The notes below the pieces were generated by a model, which saw only the letters and a list, made by a program, of their open reading frames with translations, ran no database searches and was not told the origin of the DNA. Shown here piece after piece: positions 44,108-52,514 of a stretch of 64,000 nucleotides of DNA (its first letter is position 1; every line of letters begins with the position of its first letter). The stretch lies in the NCBI GenBank assembly GCA_002336805.1, contig DDEZ01000011.1, forward strand, positions 682,001 to 746,000, given 5' to 3'. The DNA is from Bacteroidetes bacterium UBA1941 (GTDB lineage Bacteria > Bacteroidota > Bacteroidia > Chitinophagales > LD1). A program made the position numbers and the translations under genes.

Positions 44108-45208
44108 TCAGATATTTAGACGCTGCCTCAAGGTCATGAATGGGCGCTCTATCACGCCATGCAATAACCAGGCTACCGCCAGGCAGGATGCAAGGCATAC
44201 CAGCATCATTACAATATTGTCTTTATCCAGATAGGATGATAAATATAGCTGTGTCAGATGTATCACACCCTTGTGCGTCAGGTAGAGCGCGTAGGACCAT
44301 GCTGCTGTATAGCTCGTAGCCCGGGACCGGACACGGTAGAGTACACTCCCCGGTGATATAGCACTTATTACCAGCAGTCCATAGCCTACAGAGATGAGCG
44401 GAAAGCCAAACACAGAGGCCACATAGCTACTTTGATCCATGCAGATGACGTATGTGGCAGCTAGTACTACGCCGCCCGCTATCAGCAGCACATGACTGTA
44501 TCCCGCTACCTTTGCAAATAACTGGGGCCGGAATACATAGATTGCTGCGATGGCTATACCGGTCAGCAGGCCATCTAGCCGGCAGTAGGTAGGATAGTAG
44601 ATATACTCATACCATCTCAGCACACCCATCTCACTATCCGCCTCAGGTGTATAGCTGTACTGCCATATGCAGTGGCGGACCACTATGCCCGCTACCATCA
44701 GCCCCGGTACCAGCCAGAAGCTCCGATACAGCATACCCCCGGCTACCAGTGCGATGACCACCAGCGGAAACACCAGGTAGAAATGCTCCTCCACGCACAG
44801 CGACCATGCATGAGAGAAGGTGCCTCCGGTAGAAAGGTCAAGTCCAAAATTTTGAGTGAAAGTGAGGTAGCGCCACAATGGTCGCAGTGCCTCCCGCTCA
44901 TGAAATGCGGGCACCAAAAAGTAAATAGATACGACTACAACATAGATGGGAATGATCCTGAAGACACGCTTCAGGAAGAAACGGGAAAAGGATATGGGGC
45001 GTCCCTGAGCTATCGCAGCAAACAAGTGAGAGGAGATAAGAAAACCACTCAGCACAAAAAACAGGTCCACACCTGTCCATCCAAAAGCTGCAACATCCTG
45101 CAGCCACGCCGGATGGCCAAAATATGGCAACTGATAGTGAAAGAAGAACACCAGCAGGATGGCTAGTGCGCGCAGGTGGTCCAGGCCATGTAGTTTTTCT
45201 GTGTGCAA
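44108..45208 (-). CDS. acyltransferase 3 family (OafA/YrhL-like)
   Basis: No ATG fits; the TTG at 45208-45206 starts MHTEKLHGLDHLRALAIL, which is the normal family opening, giving 366 residues. There are about ten membrane helices. Motifs are the catalytic-region His in FFFHYQLP, GVDLFFVLSGFLI, the RFFLKRVFRIIPIYV arginines, and HAWSLCVEEHFYLVFP. These inner-membrane enzymes move acetyl or other acyl groups to surface sugars or antibiotics. The target is unknown. Confidence 0.92.
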   Translation of the reverse strand: MHTEKLHGLDHLRALAILLVFFFHYQLPYFGHPAWLQDVAAFGWTGVDLFFVLSGFLISSHLFAAIAQGRPISFSRFFLKRVFRIIPIYVVVVSIYFLVPAFHEREALRPLWRYLTFTQNFGLDLSTGGTFSHAWSLCVEEHFYLVFPLVVIALVAGGMLYRSFWLVPGLMVAGIVVRHCIWQYSYTPEADSEMGVLRWYEYIYYPTYCRLDGLLTGIAIAAIYVFRPQLFAKVAGYSHVLLIAGGVVLAATYVICMDQSSYVASVFGFPLISVGYGLLVISAISPGSVLYRVRSRATSYTAAWSYALYLTHKGVIHLTQLYLSSYLDKDNIVMMLVCLASCLAVAWLLHGVIERPFMTLRQRLNI

Positions 45209-45286
45209 GGGAGAAAAAGTGAAGTATGAATCTATGCGCTTCCTGCTTTCTTTCCAAACTTCAGATACTATCTATAGACCTGCCGA

Positions 45287-47275
45287 TCAAACGATCTCTG
45301 CCTCTGCCACCTCTGCCTCTGCCACAGCCTTCTCCTCACTCTTCGGCCAGAAAAACTCCGACGGATGCTTCCGGAAATACTTCCATACAGAGCGTATCAG
45401 GTCGGGATAGTTAGCAAAGTACAATCCACGCGACCGCATGGCCACAAAAAGTGCCAGCCAGAAGCTCACGATGAAATTGACAAAGCCGATCACTGCCAGT
45501 CCGCCCAGGCAGGAGAGCAACGTCTGCATAGCTACATGATAGTGCTGCCCGTAGATACCCAGCGCAAAATTTCCCATGGAGAAGGTCACGTGGCGGATAT
45601 CCAGTGGTATCCCGGTGATATGCCCGGCAAAGGCCGTCATCCCCAGCATGAAGCCCACAGCTATATTGCCCATCAGGCCGCCGAGGTTGTGCTCCAGATA
45701 GTGGGAGAGGCGCGCCAGCCTGTCTGCCCGCATGTGCCTGATCAGCCACGGATGGTGCTGCAGGCGCAGTCCTATGCGGCTTACGATCACCTTATTATCG
45801 CCAAAGCCCGATATCAGGCCGGCCATGAAAAGGTAGAAACCTGCAAAGGCCGCATACAGTGCAGACGGAGATCTGGTAGGAGAGATGTCTGCCAGCATCT
45901 TCTCAGCTGTATGGCCGGCTATGAAGTGGTCGCCACCAGCTAGGCCTATCAGGTAGATCCACAGCAGTGCAAACGGGAAAACCACCAGCAGGTTGCCGGC
46001 AAAGGATACGATCTGGCTGCGCATCACCGCTGCGATCACGGCTGCAAAGCGCACATAGTCCCTCTTGCCCTCAGCGCCATCCAGGGAGCCTGCTATATAG
46101 GCAGCTGTCATAGCAGGCTGCTTGGTAGCGATAGTGAAGCCCAGCAGCTGCACTACTACAAACCCGATGGCATAGTTTAGGGAGTAGCCTATACCCTCCC
46201 ACAGGGGCGGCAGTTTCGCGTGATGCAGGAAGAGCTTGATGATGACCATAAACGAGACGATAAAACCACCACCCGCAGCAGAGAGAAACATGTCCCTGTA
46301 CTCCCGCCTCCCTGAGGTGATGTAGTGCTCACCCGTCATCCGCTTGTGCTCGGTGATACGGTAGGCTATCATCTGTACATTGTCATTCACAAACTCGCGC
46401 AGCTTGCGCGGGCGCAGCTCCGTCTGTATGATCTCTGCGATCAGCGTGCAGAAGCCGGTCACTTTTTGCCCGGCCTCTATCTCCTGTATCAGGGCCAGTA
46501 TGCGGCTGAGCCGCTCCACCAGTTTTTCAGATTTGCGCAGCAGAAAGGTCTGCTTCAGCGAGGTGCCATTTTGTGCCGCTGCTTTGTCCATGCTCCGTAT
46601 GTTGCTGGTACATTGTTTCAGCATCACCATGGCCTGGCCATAGTCTTCGTTTACCTTTTCGCGATCTTCTTTTTCTATAGATACGAGCAGTTCATTCACC
46701 TCCTTATTCTGCTCCATAAATGGCGTAATCAGCGTCTCATCCCTGCCCGCGCGGATCAGTATTTCCTCCTCCATACCTATCGCTGCTATCCGGTAGGAGA
46801 TTACTTTTGCGGCGTTCTCCAGGTATGTCTGTATGATGGCACTATCCGGCAGGAGCATAGCTGCGTTAGCACAGACCCAGTCATTGCCATATGCCTCCAT
46901 CAGGTCGCTATACAGATCGCCGTCTCTCTTATGGTGAAATATCTTTTTGATCACTACGCGCAGGTCGCGCTCATGCAGCACATATGGCAGGATAGAGGCC
47001 TTGAAAAGGCGCATTGTCTCCTCTGCAAAGCTATTGCCCACCGGTATGCCGCTCTCAGTGAGCGCATAGGAGATATCAGCCTCGGCAAATAACCTGACTA
47101 CATGCTCCTGTAGCATCGCCATATCTGTCTCATCCAGATCAAATGATGCCGGCAGCAGCGAGCCTTTCTCTTTTTTAGCGCTACGCCTTATACGGTTTAC
47201 CAGCGCCATCAGGCCACTGATACTCTGCTCTGCCTCCGGTGAGAACCGGTCTGTGAAGTCTGGATGGATGGTCAT
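45287..47275 (-). CDS. Gcr family polytopic membrane protein (annotated elsewhere as recombinase)
   Basis: The 662-residue product matches the SpecificRecomb/Gcr family in outline. It has a soluble Glu/Lys-rich N-terminal half (about 1-320), then at least six hydrophobic helices (for example FLSAAGGGFIVSFMVIIKLF, IAGSLDGAEGKRDYV, LLVVFPFALLWIYLIGLAGG and NLGGLMGNIAVGFMLG), and a charged tail rich in Glu and Ala. The recombinase name dates from a gonococcal study. The membrane topology, and the lack of any serine or tyrosine recombinase motif, make that activity doubtful. It is 78 bp upstream of the acyltransferase gene on the same strand. Confidence 0.85.
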   Translation of the reverse strand: MTIHPDFTDRFSPEAEQSISGLMALVNRIRRSAKKEKGSLLPASFDLDETDMAMLQEHVVRLFAEADISYALTESGIPVGNSFAEETMRLFKASILPYVLHERDLRVVIKKIFHHKRDGDLYSDLMEAYGNDWVCANAAMLLPDSAIIQTYLENAAKVISYRIAAIGMEEEILIRAGRDETLITPFMEQNKEVNELLVSIEKEDREKVNEDYGQAMVMLKQCTSNIRSMDKAAAQNGTSLKQTFLLRKSEKLVERLSRILALIQEIEAGQKVTGFCTLIAEIIQTELRPRKLREFVNDNVQMIAYRITEHKRMTGEHYITSGRREYRDMFLSAAGGGFIVSFMVIIKLFLHHAKLPPLWEGIGYSLNYAIGFVVVQLLGFTIATKQPAMTAAYIAGSLDGAEGKRDYVRFAAVIAAVMRSQIVSFAGNLLVVFPFALLWIYLIGLAGGDHFIAGHTAEKMLADISPTRSPSALYAAFAGFYLFMAGLISGFGDNKVIVSRIGLRLQHHPWLIRHMRADRLARLSHYLEHNLGGLMGNIAVGFMLGMTAFAGHITGIPLDIRHVTFSMGNFALGIYGQHYHVAMQTLLSCLGGLAVIGFVNFIVSFWLALFVAMRSRGLYFANYPDLIRSVWKYFRKHPSEFFWPKSEEKAVAEAEVAEAEIV

Positions 47276-47420
47276 GCCATATTTCTAAATCAAAAATGAT
47301 GCTAGCCCATTCCAGATCAGGTTGCAAACTTTCCACTTATTCACATCGGACAAATGCAGACGGTCGCGTATTCCTCCTTCCACTCAGCAATATGCTGGGT
47401 TGCGCTTTTTTTATTTGCAT

Positions 47421-47450
47421 TAGCCCTCTCCTTTGGAGAGGGATGGGAGA
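47421..47450. repeat. REP-like hairpin CCCTCTCC-TTT-GGAGAGGG
   Basis: Arms 47424-47431 and 47435-47442 are perfect, followed by ATGGGAGAGG. This pattern is a common intergenic repeat in bacteria; only one copy is seen here. The 47276-47531 stretch holds nothing else that looks like a gene. Confidence 0.4.
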
Positions 47451-47466
47451 GGTGGCATTAAAAGAA

Positions 47467-47497
47467 AAACCTCCTCACCCTATCAGGGAGAGGAGGC
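47467..47497 (-). terminator. terminator of the coiled-coil gene, copy B
   Basis: CCTCCTC (47470-47476) pairs with GAGGAGG (47490-47496). An inner CCCT/AGGG extends the stem with one mismatch. On the minus strand a TTTTTC run follows. Confidence 0.8.
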
Positions 47498-47531
47498 TCA
47501 CTATATGGAAGACTAGAGAGAGACGCGGTAG

Positions 47532-48458
47532 TTAGATCAGCTTCACTTCACCTTCACCTACTACATAGCCCTTTTGGTATACCTGTACCTTGTAGGTGCC
47601 TGGATCCTGCAGGTGCTGCTCCCAGTACATGATCACCTTCTTGCTCTTCTGATCCCAGTCTATATCAGCCTTCTTGCTGTATTGTACCGGATTGTCAGAT
47701 TCAGCAGTGGCGATAGTGCCAGAGCCCTTATCCTGCTGAGCTACAGTTTCACCCTTAGGATTGATGATCCTTACATAGAGGTCGAGGTTGCCCGGGTCTA
47801 GTACCTTATTGTTACCTGTTTCAAAGGTGATCTTCAGTTCTTCAGCAGCTTTTACCCTCTTCACAGGTACTTCCTTGCCGCTGTGGCGCTTCTTGATAGC
47901 TTCTACATCCACTTTAGCTATCTGCAGCAGGGAGCCTACTTCTACTTTCTTGGCCAGGCCTTTATTCTGATCTGTCAGCTGCGCAGTGGTCACGCGCTCA
48001 GCATCGAGATTCTTAGTCAGGTCTGTATTCTGATTGGTCAGCTCCTGGTTCTTTGTATTGAGTTGGGCTATCTGTTCAGTCAGGTCTTTGATAGATGCTT
48101 CATACTTAGATACCATCTGGCGGGCTTTTGCCAGTTCACCCTGTGTCATGTTGCCTTTGCGCACCATATCTGCTATTTGGGCTTTCTCGCGGTCTATCAT
48201 AGCCTGGTCTTCGCGGATCTTATTGTCCAGCTCGGCATTCTTGCCCATGTAGGCTGTGAGCTCAGCACGCTTTGCATCGAGTGTATCAGAGATGTTTTTA
48301 AATTCTCTCTCCAGTGACACCTTCTGCGCGGTCACGCTTTTCTTTTCTGTATCTGTATTATAGAGTACGTATGCAGTACCGATGTTCAGCAGTACGAGTA
48401 GGATGATCGCCGAGTAGAAGACCTTCTTACTGACGGTGCCTTTTTGATTGCTTTCCAT
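47532..48458 (-). CDS. membrane-anchored coiled-coil protein, copy B
   Basis: The 308-residue product has a short start, one membrane helix (VFYSAIILLVLLNIGTAYVLY), a coiled coil (about 35-180) and the same C-terminal beta domain as the 39824 product (LKITFETGNNKVLDPGNLDLYVRIINPKGE). The segment around AQLTDQNKGLAKKVEVGSLL is nearly identical between the two. Charge patterns in the rod differ (more Arg and Asp here). The two copies lie 7 kb apart in opposite orientation. The function is unknown; a periplasmic scaffold is a possible role. Confidence 0.88.
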   Translation of the reverse strand: MESNQKGTVSKKVFYSAIILLVLLNIGTAYVLYNTDTEKKSVTAQKVSLEREFKNISDTLDAKRAELTAYMGKNAELDNKIREDQAMIDREKAQIADMVRKGNMTQGELAKARQMVSKYEASIKDLTEQIAQLNTKNQELTNQNTDLTKNLDAERVTTAQLTDQNKGLAKKVEVGSLLQIAKVDVEAIKKRHSGKEVPVKRVKAAEELKITFETGNNKVLDPGNLDLYVRIINPKGETVAQQDKGSGTIATAESDNPVQYSKKADIDWDQKSKKVIMYWEQHLQDPGTYKVQVYQKGYVVGEGEVKLI

Positions 48459-48659
48459 GATTATAGTTTTTAGTAATTAAAAAATAAAAATGTACAGCTC
48501 TCCTCCCATGCGGTATTATGTTTTAGTGATTGCGGCAGCTAGTAGATCGCCGTCGGATGAGTGTTTGCGATAACCGTGCCAAAACTGTTATCAAGTCTTA
48601 AAAACTGGCCTAACGCCATGTCCAGCAGCTATTTAAAAAAGAAAAGCCGCCTACCGCTA

Positions 48660-48690
48660 AAAACAAAAATTCCGGCAAGACCGGAGTTTT
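48660..48690 (-). terminator. terminator of the tandem T9SS cargo genes
   Basis: TCCGG (48672-48676) and CCGGA (48682-48686) form a 5-bp stem with a 5-nt loop. Read on the minus strand it is followed by ATTTTTGTTTTT. Confidence 0.65.
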
Positions 48691-48726
48691 CTGATAAAAG
48701 TTGTTGTATAAGACAATTAAAGGCGC

Positions 48727-49746
48727 TTATTCTATTACGATTCGTTTAGTAAAGCTATCTCCCGTCTTATCATTCACCACCCGCACCAGATAGCTCCCGT
48801 CAGACAGGCCATCCCGGCGCATCATTACAGCTGTACCGTAAAAGCTTTTTTCCAATACACGCCCTCCCATCAGGTCGGTGAGTGTCACGGTATACTGGCC
48901 AGGTGCCTGATTACTCAGCGCTATCTCAAAAGCGCTGGTGGCGGGATTTGGACTGATACGCAGGTGCGAAGAACTAAGTTCTGTGATACCACCGGGGCAA
49001 TTAAAGGGGTGGGACCTGAATCTGATATTGTCTATCATCCATCCGGCCCGGTCACCGCTGAGACTATCTGTGAAAGCAGTAAACTTGAAAAGTAAAGGAT
49101 TGTCTGTAGATGTTTTCAATATACATCCCGTAGCGATCACAATAGTATCTTCGGTCCATGCGCTGTCCAGTCCACTGATATATGCCAAGCCTGTAGATGT
49201 AGTATCACCCGTCGCATGCTTATTATACCAAATGGGAGGATTGATATAGTGTCCATCCACATATTCAAAATCGCATGACATGTCGCAAAAGCCTTGGAGA
49301 CCGTTGATCGTATAATAGAGGCTGGGAACTTCGCCGGTATATACGCTGTGCCAATGCTGTCCGCTATCTACAGAGTATTCTATACTGGCACCGCCATGTG
49401 CAATATCCATGTCAAGTTTATGCACAAAGGTTAGTAGCGCTCCACCACCGCCATATTGCACGTCGAAAGGTATTGAAACAATAAAGGCTGCCCGGGTATT
49501 TGCCGGCATGGCAGAATCTAGAACCGTGACTATAGCGCTGTCTGAGGCATACGCCGAATCAAAAATGGCCTTATCCGGGCGACCTATCTGCCATATGCCC
49601 AGTGAGTCTAGCGCACTATCAGTATACAGGTATCTCGCTGTGGCCGAAGTGTCTTCAAAGGTCAATATGAAATTAGGGCTGCTTTGCGCTACCGCAGAAC
49701 ACACGCTCATAGTTACTAATAGGAGAGTAGTATAAATTCGTTTCAT
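48727..49746 (-). CDS. T9SS cargo, tandem copy 1
   Basis: The 339-residue product has a signal peptide ending near SAVAQ, then a beta-rich domain (NFILTFEDTSA, IWQIGRPDKAIFDSAYA, IEYSVDSGQHWHSV, AGWMIDNIRF). The order resembles MAM- or jelly-roll-type exported domains. A type A sorting domain starts at LRISPNPATSAFEIAL and closes in DGSYLVRVVNDKTGDSFTKR. The body is only distantly similar to that of the next gene, while the sorting domain is almost identical to it. The copies lie 10 bp apart and are likely co-transcribed. The substrate is unknown. Confidence 0.87.
   Translation of the reverse strand: MKRIYTTLLLVTMSVCSAVAQSSPNFILTFEDTSATARYLYTDSALDSLGIWQIGRPDKAIFDSAYASDSAIVTVLDSAMPANTRAAFIVSIPFDVQYGGGGALLTFVHKLDMDIAHGGASIEYSVDSGQHWHSVYTGEVPSLYYTINGLQGFCDMSCDFEYVDGHYINPPIWYNKHATGDTTSTGLAYISGLDSAWTEDTIVIATGCILKTSTDNPLLFKFTAFTDSLSGDRAGWMIDNIRFRSHPFNCPGGITELSSSHLRISPNPATSAFEIALSNQAPGQYTVTLTDLMGGRVLEKSFYGTAVMMRRDGLSDGSYLVRVVNDKTGDSFTKRIVIE
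48749..48951 (-). repeat. 203-bp sorting-module repeat, copy 1
   Basis: This block, coding the T9SS sorting domain, matches 49779-49981 with about six mismatches in 203 bp by eye. Outside the block the similarity drops to that of distant paralogs. Confidence 0.9.
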
Positions 49747-49756
49747 AAGAATAGTT

Positions 49757-50713
49757 TTAGTCTATGATCAATTGTTTGGTAAAGCTATCTCCCGTCTTAT
49801 CATTCACCACCCGCACCAGATAGCTCCCGTCAGACAGGCCATCCCGGCGCATCATTACAGCTGTACCGTAAAAGCTTTTTTCCAATACACGCCTTCCCAT
49901 CAGGTCGGTGAGGGTCAGGGTATACTGGCCAGGTGCCTGATTACTCAGCGCTATCTCAAAGGCGCTCGTGGCAGGATTTGGCCGGATCTGAAGATGGTCT
50001 TTAGGTATATCGCTTACAGATAGAGGACAATTGATCGTAGGATACATCGTCCATGTTATATTGTCCAGCATCCATCCGGCATGGCCATTGGCTGCGCTAT
50101 CGCTATAGGCCGTAAACTTTAACCATAGCGTGCTATCAAAAGCAGAAACACATATAAAGGACAATGAGCTTTTATTCCAGCCTAAGGAGTTGCCTGTCAC
50201 ATATAGATTGCCACCGGGCAGCGTGTCCTTGGGACCAGCATTAGACTGGAAGTCCGTCCACTCAGGGGCATACGTCAGTGGTTCTCCCATTGTTGGTCTG
50301 AGTTGGCTGCCGGTTACCCGGCCCCAGGTCTGCCCTTTGTCAATGGAGTAGTGGATGTAGCCGCCACTTTTCAGAGAATCAAAATCAAATTTTTGCTCAA
50401 AAACCAAAACGGGACTGGAGAAATAGCCCGGCAGTTTGCCGAGGTCCAGGATAAATGAAGCGGCAGTGGAGGAGGGATAGGAGGAATCAAGTAGCGTGAC
50501 CAGAGCGTTAGGCCTCGAAAAAGCAGAATCGAAAAACAACTTTTGTGGCATGCCTATCTGCCAGATACTGGCAGAGTCCAGTATCGTATCGGTATAGTAG
50601 TGCTGGTGTATCACTGCCGTATCTTCGAAAGTCAGGACAAAGTCTGTACCCGCCTGACCTGCCACACGGAGGGTGAAAGATAGCAGTGCACAAAAGGTAA
50701 AGAATTGTTTCAT
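49757..50713 (-). CDS. T9SS cargo, tandem copy 2
   Basis: The 318-residue product has a signal peptide (MKQFFTFCALLSFTLRVAGQ) and the same domain plan as the gene that follows it: DFVLTFEDTAV, IWQIGMPQKLFFDSAF, IHYSIDKGQTWGRV, AGWMLDNITW, then a type A sorting domain from LQIRPNPATSAFEIAL. The N-terminal parts agree mainly at these blocks, which suggests old duplication, while the sorting domains are nearly the same, which suggests later gene conversion. It is the first gene of the pair, 375 bp from divergent actA. Confidence 0.87.
   Translation of the reverse strand: MKQFFTFCALLSFTLRVAGQAGTDFVLTFEDTAVIHQHYYTDTILDSASIWQIGMPQKLFFDSAFSRPNALVTLLDSSYPSSTAASFILDLGKLPGYFSSPVLVFEQKFDFDSLKSGGYIHYSIDKGQTWGRVTGSQLRPTMGEPLTYAPEWTDFQSNAGPKDTLPGGNLYVTGNSLGWNKSSLSFICVSAFDSTLWLKFTAYSDSAANGHAGWMLDNITWTMYPTINCPLSVSDIPKDHLQIRPNPATSAFEIALSNQAPGQYTLTLTDLMGRRVLEKSFYGTAVMMRRDGLSDGSYLVRVVNDKTGDSFTKQLIID
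49779..49981 (-). repeat. 203-bp sorting-module repeat, copy 2
   Basis: This is the partner of 48749-48951. The two are direct repeats 1,030 bp apart, so recombination between them could fuse or swap the two cargo genes. Confidence 0.9.
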
Positions 50714-51088
50714 AGACTAGTTTTGTATAAAGGTATATTGTCCGGTGGGTTGCCCCGATTCTGTATTGTCACAAAATCGTCATTTTTTAGAGGCGTGGAT
50801 TCAGAAATGCCCAAACTCCCTCGGATTGCCATTTCCTGTTATATGACAAATCCAGTTTTGTCATTTTTATGCTGATAGACTGTCCAGTGGGGAAAACTTT
50901 TATCAACAATCACAGTTTAGATTCTTTCTAAATAGGCTGAAACCCTGATAAACACTATGTTTTTCAGTGAGAATTGTCACAAAAGTTAAGGTGTAAATTT
51001 TATTGTACTTTTTTGCTTTTTTAATAGTTGCCCCATTATATTTGCCCCCGTCATTTTTATGACACTATTCTGACAAATCATACCATTC
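50714..51088. promoter_or_regulatory. regulatory region upstream of the respiratory operon
   Basis: No gene is seen in this 375-bp spacer. TTGTCA or its complement TGACAA occurs five times: 50766, 50845, 50858, 50974 and 51071. Two of these form the inverted repeat ATGACAAA-N6-TTTGTCAT (50843-50864), and TTGTCACAAAA appears twice (50766-50776 and 50974-50984). The pattern suggests binding sites of a dimeric regulator, for the operon, for the divergent cargo genes, or for both. Confidence 0.45.
51012..51044 (+). promoter_or_regulatory. promoter of the actABCDEF-cox operon
   Basis: TTTG (51012-51015) and TATATTTG (51037-51044) are 21 nt apart. Transcription should start near 51051, giving a leader of about 38 nt. 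Confidence 0.65.
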
Positions 51089-52372
51089 ATGATGGAAAAT
51101 AGAAGTACTCTGATGAGGAAAAACCTGCCCCTGCTCTTCGCTTTTGCCCTGATTTTCAATCTCTTTTCTGCTGTTTCATTTGCCGCCGATGTCGACAAGG
51201 CAAAGTGGAGCGAGGGTAAATCGCTGTTCAAAAGCAATTGCGCCAGCTGCCACAATCCCAAGGTAGCTCAGACTGGTCCGGCCCTGATGGGTGTGACCAA
51301 AAGGTGGGAAGACGCCGGTGCCTATCAGGGCAAGCCTGGTACCTACTGGCTGCATATGTGGATCAAGAACTGGAGCGACGCCGTAGCCGCCAAGGATCCA
51401 TATGCCGTCAATATCCAGAACTATGCACCATCTGAGATGAACCGCTTCCCGTCTCTCAAGGATGAGGACATAGACAAGATCCTCCTCTATGTAGAGAACC
51501 CTGACGCTGGTGCTCCCGCTACTGCCGGCGGTGGTGGCGGTGCTACTACACCAGGTACGCCTGCCAAGCCTGAGGAAAGCTCAAACACGACGCTCTACCT
51601 CCTCGGCCTGCTCATGCTGGTACTCGCTGCGATACTCGTAGCAGTGACCCGCCGCCTCGATACTGTGCTCAGCGAGCAGAAGGGTATCAAGGTAGAAGCT
51701 GGTACGCCATTCTACAAGACTCGTTCATTCAAGGCTGCTGCTATCCTCATCCTCTTTGTAGGTAGCATCTTCTGGCTCGCAGAGGGCGGTATCCGCCTGG
51801 GCCGTCAGAAGGGATATCAGCCTACTCAGCCTATCCGCTTCTCTCACCAGCTCCACGCTGGCAAGCATAAGATAGACTGCCAGTACTGCCACATCGGCGC
51901 TGGCAAGGGTAAGGCATCAGGCATCCCTACACTCAATACATGTATGAACTGCCACAAGGCTGTGACCAAGGGACCTGTATATGGTACTGAGGAGATCGCC
52001 AAGATCTACAAGGCTGTGGGCTGGGATCCTGACAAGAAGGTATACTCTGGCACTCCTAGGCCGGTAGAGTGGGTACGTATCCACAACCTGCCTGACCATG
52101 TGTACTTCAACCACTCTCAGCACGTAGTAGCCGGCAAGGTACAGTGCCAGACCTGCCACGGCCCGGTAGAGACTATGGCTGAGGTATACCAGTACGCTCC
52201 GCTCTCTATGGGCTGGTGTGTCAACTGTCACCGCCAGACAGAAGTCCAGTTTGCCTCAAACAACTACTACAGCACTTACGAAAAGCTGCACGAAGACCTG
52301 AAAAACAAGAAGATAGACAAGGTGACCGTAGAGAAGATCGGCGGTACCGAGTGTGCTAAGTGCCACTATTAA
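51089..52372 (+). CDS. actA: alternative complex III multiheme cytochrome c subunit ActA
   Basis: The 427-residue product has a signal-like N-terminus and six CXXCH sites: CASCH, CQYCH, CMNCH, CQTCH, CVNCH and CAKCH. The first lies in a mono-heme cytochrome domain (about 40-130) joined by a Gly/Pro/Thr linker to a membrane helix (TLYLLGLLMLVLAAILVAV). A second hydrophobic helix (AAAILILFVGSIFWLA) leads into the five-heme domain, which begins near QPIRFSHQLHAGKHKIDCQYCH. ActA passes electrons from menaquinol oxidation to the terminal oxidase at the periplasmic side. It is the first gene of the operon; two hairpin repeats follow in the spacer. Confidence 0.94.
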   Translation: MMENRSTLMRKNLPLLFAFALIFNLFSAVSFAADVDKAKWSEGKSLFKSNCASCHNPKVAQTGPALMGVTKRWEDAGAYQGKPGTYWLHMWIKNWSDAVAAKDPYAVNIQNYAPSEMNRFPSLKDEDIDKILLYVENPDAGAPATAGGGGGATTPGTPAKPEESSNTTLYLLGLLMLVLAAILVAVTRRLDTVLSEQKGIKVEAGTPFYKTRSFKAAAILILFVGSIFWLAEGGIRLGRQKGYQPTQPIRFSHQLHAGKHKIDCQYCHIGAGKGKASGIPTLNTCMNCHKAVTKGPVYGTEEIAKIYKAVGWDPDKKVYSGTPRPVEWVRIHNLPDHVYFNHSQHVVAGKVQCQTCHGPVETMAEVYQYAPLSMGWCVNCHRQTEVQFASNNYYSTYEKLHEDLKNKKIDKVTVEKIGGTECAKCHY

Positions 52373-52375
52373 TCA

Positions 52376-52404
52376 TGTAGAGCCGCAATATTTTGCGGCT
52401 TCAC
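52376..52404. repeat. act-spacer hairpin repeat R1
   Basis: AGCCGCAA-TATT-TTGCGGCT (52381-52400) is a perfect 8-bp hairpin preceded by TGTAG and followed by TCAC. It lies just after the actA stop. Confidence 0.85.
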
Positions 52405-52426
52405 AAGGGCTGAACCAAAGAAACGA

Positions 52427-52455
52427 TGTAGAACCGCAATATTTTGCGGCTTCAC
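52427..52455. repeat. act-spacer hairpin repeat R2
   Basis: This is the same unit as R1, 51 bp later, with AACC in place of AGCC in the left arm, which breaks one pair. Both precede actB. Confidence 0.8.
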
Positions 52456-52514
52456 TGGGCCGAAAGGAAAACGAAAGGAAATTAAAAGATCAAGTTTAAC
52501 TCGAAATAAACGAC

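Noticed and set aside
45287..47275. Site-specific recombinase as a true DNA recombinase
   Set aside because: The name is historical; the sequence shows a polytopic membrane protein without serine or tyrosine recombinase signatures.
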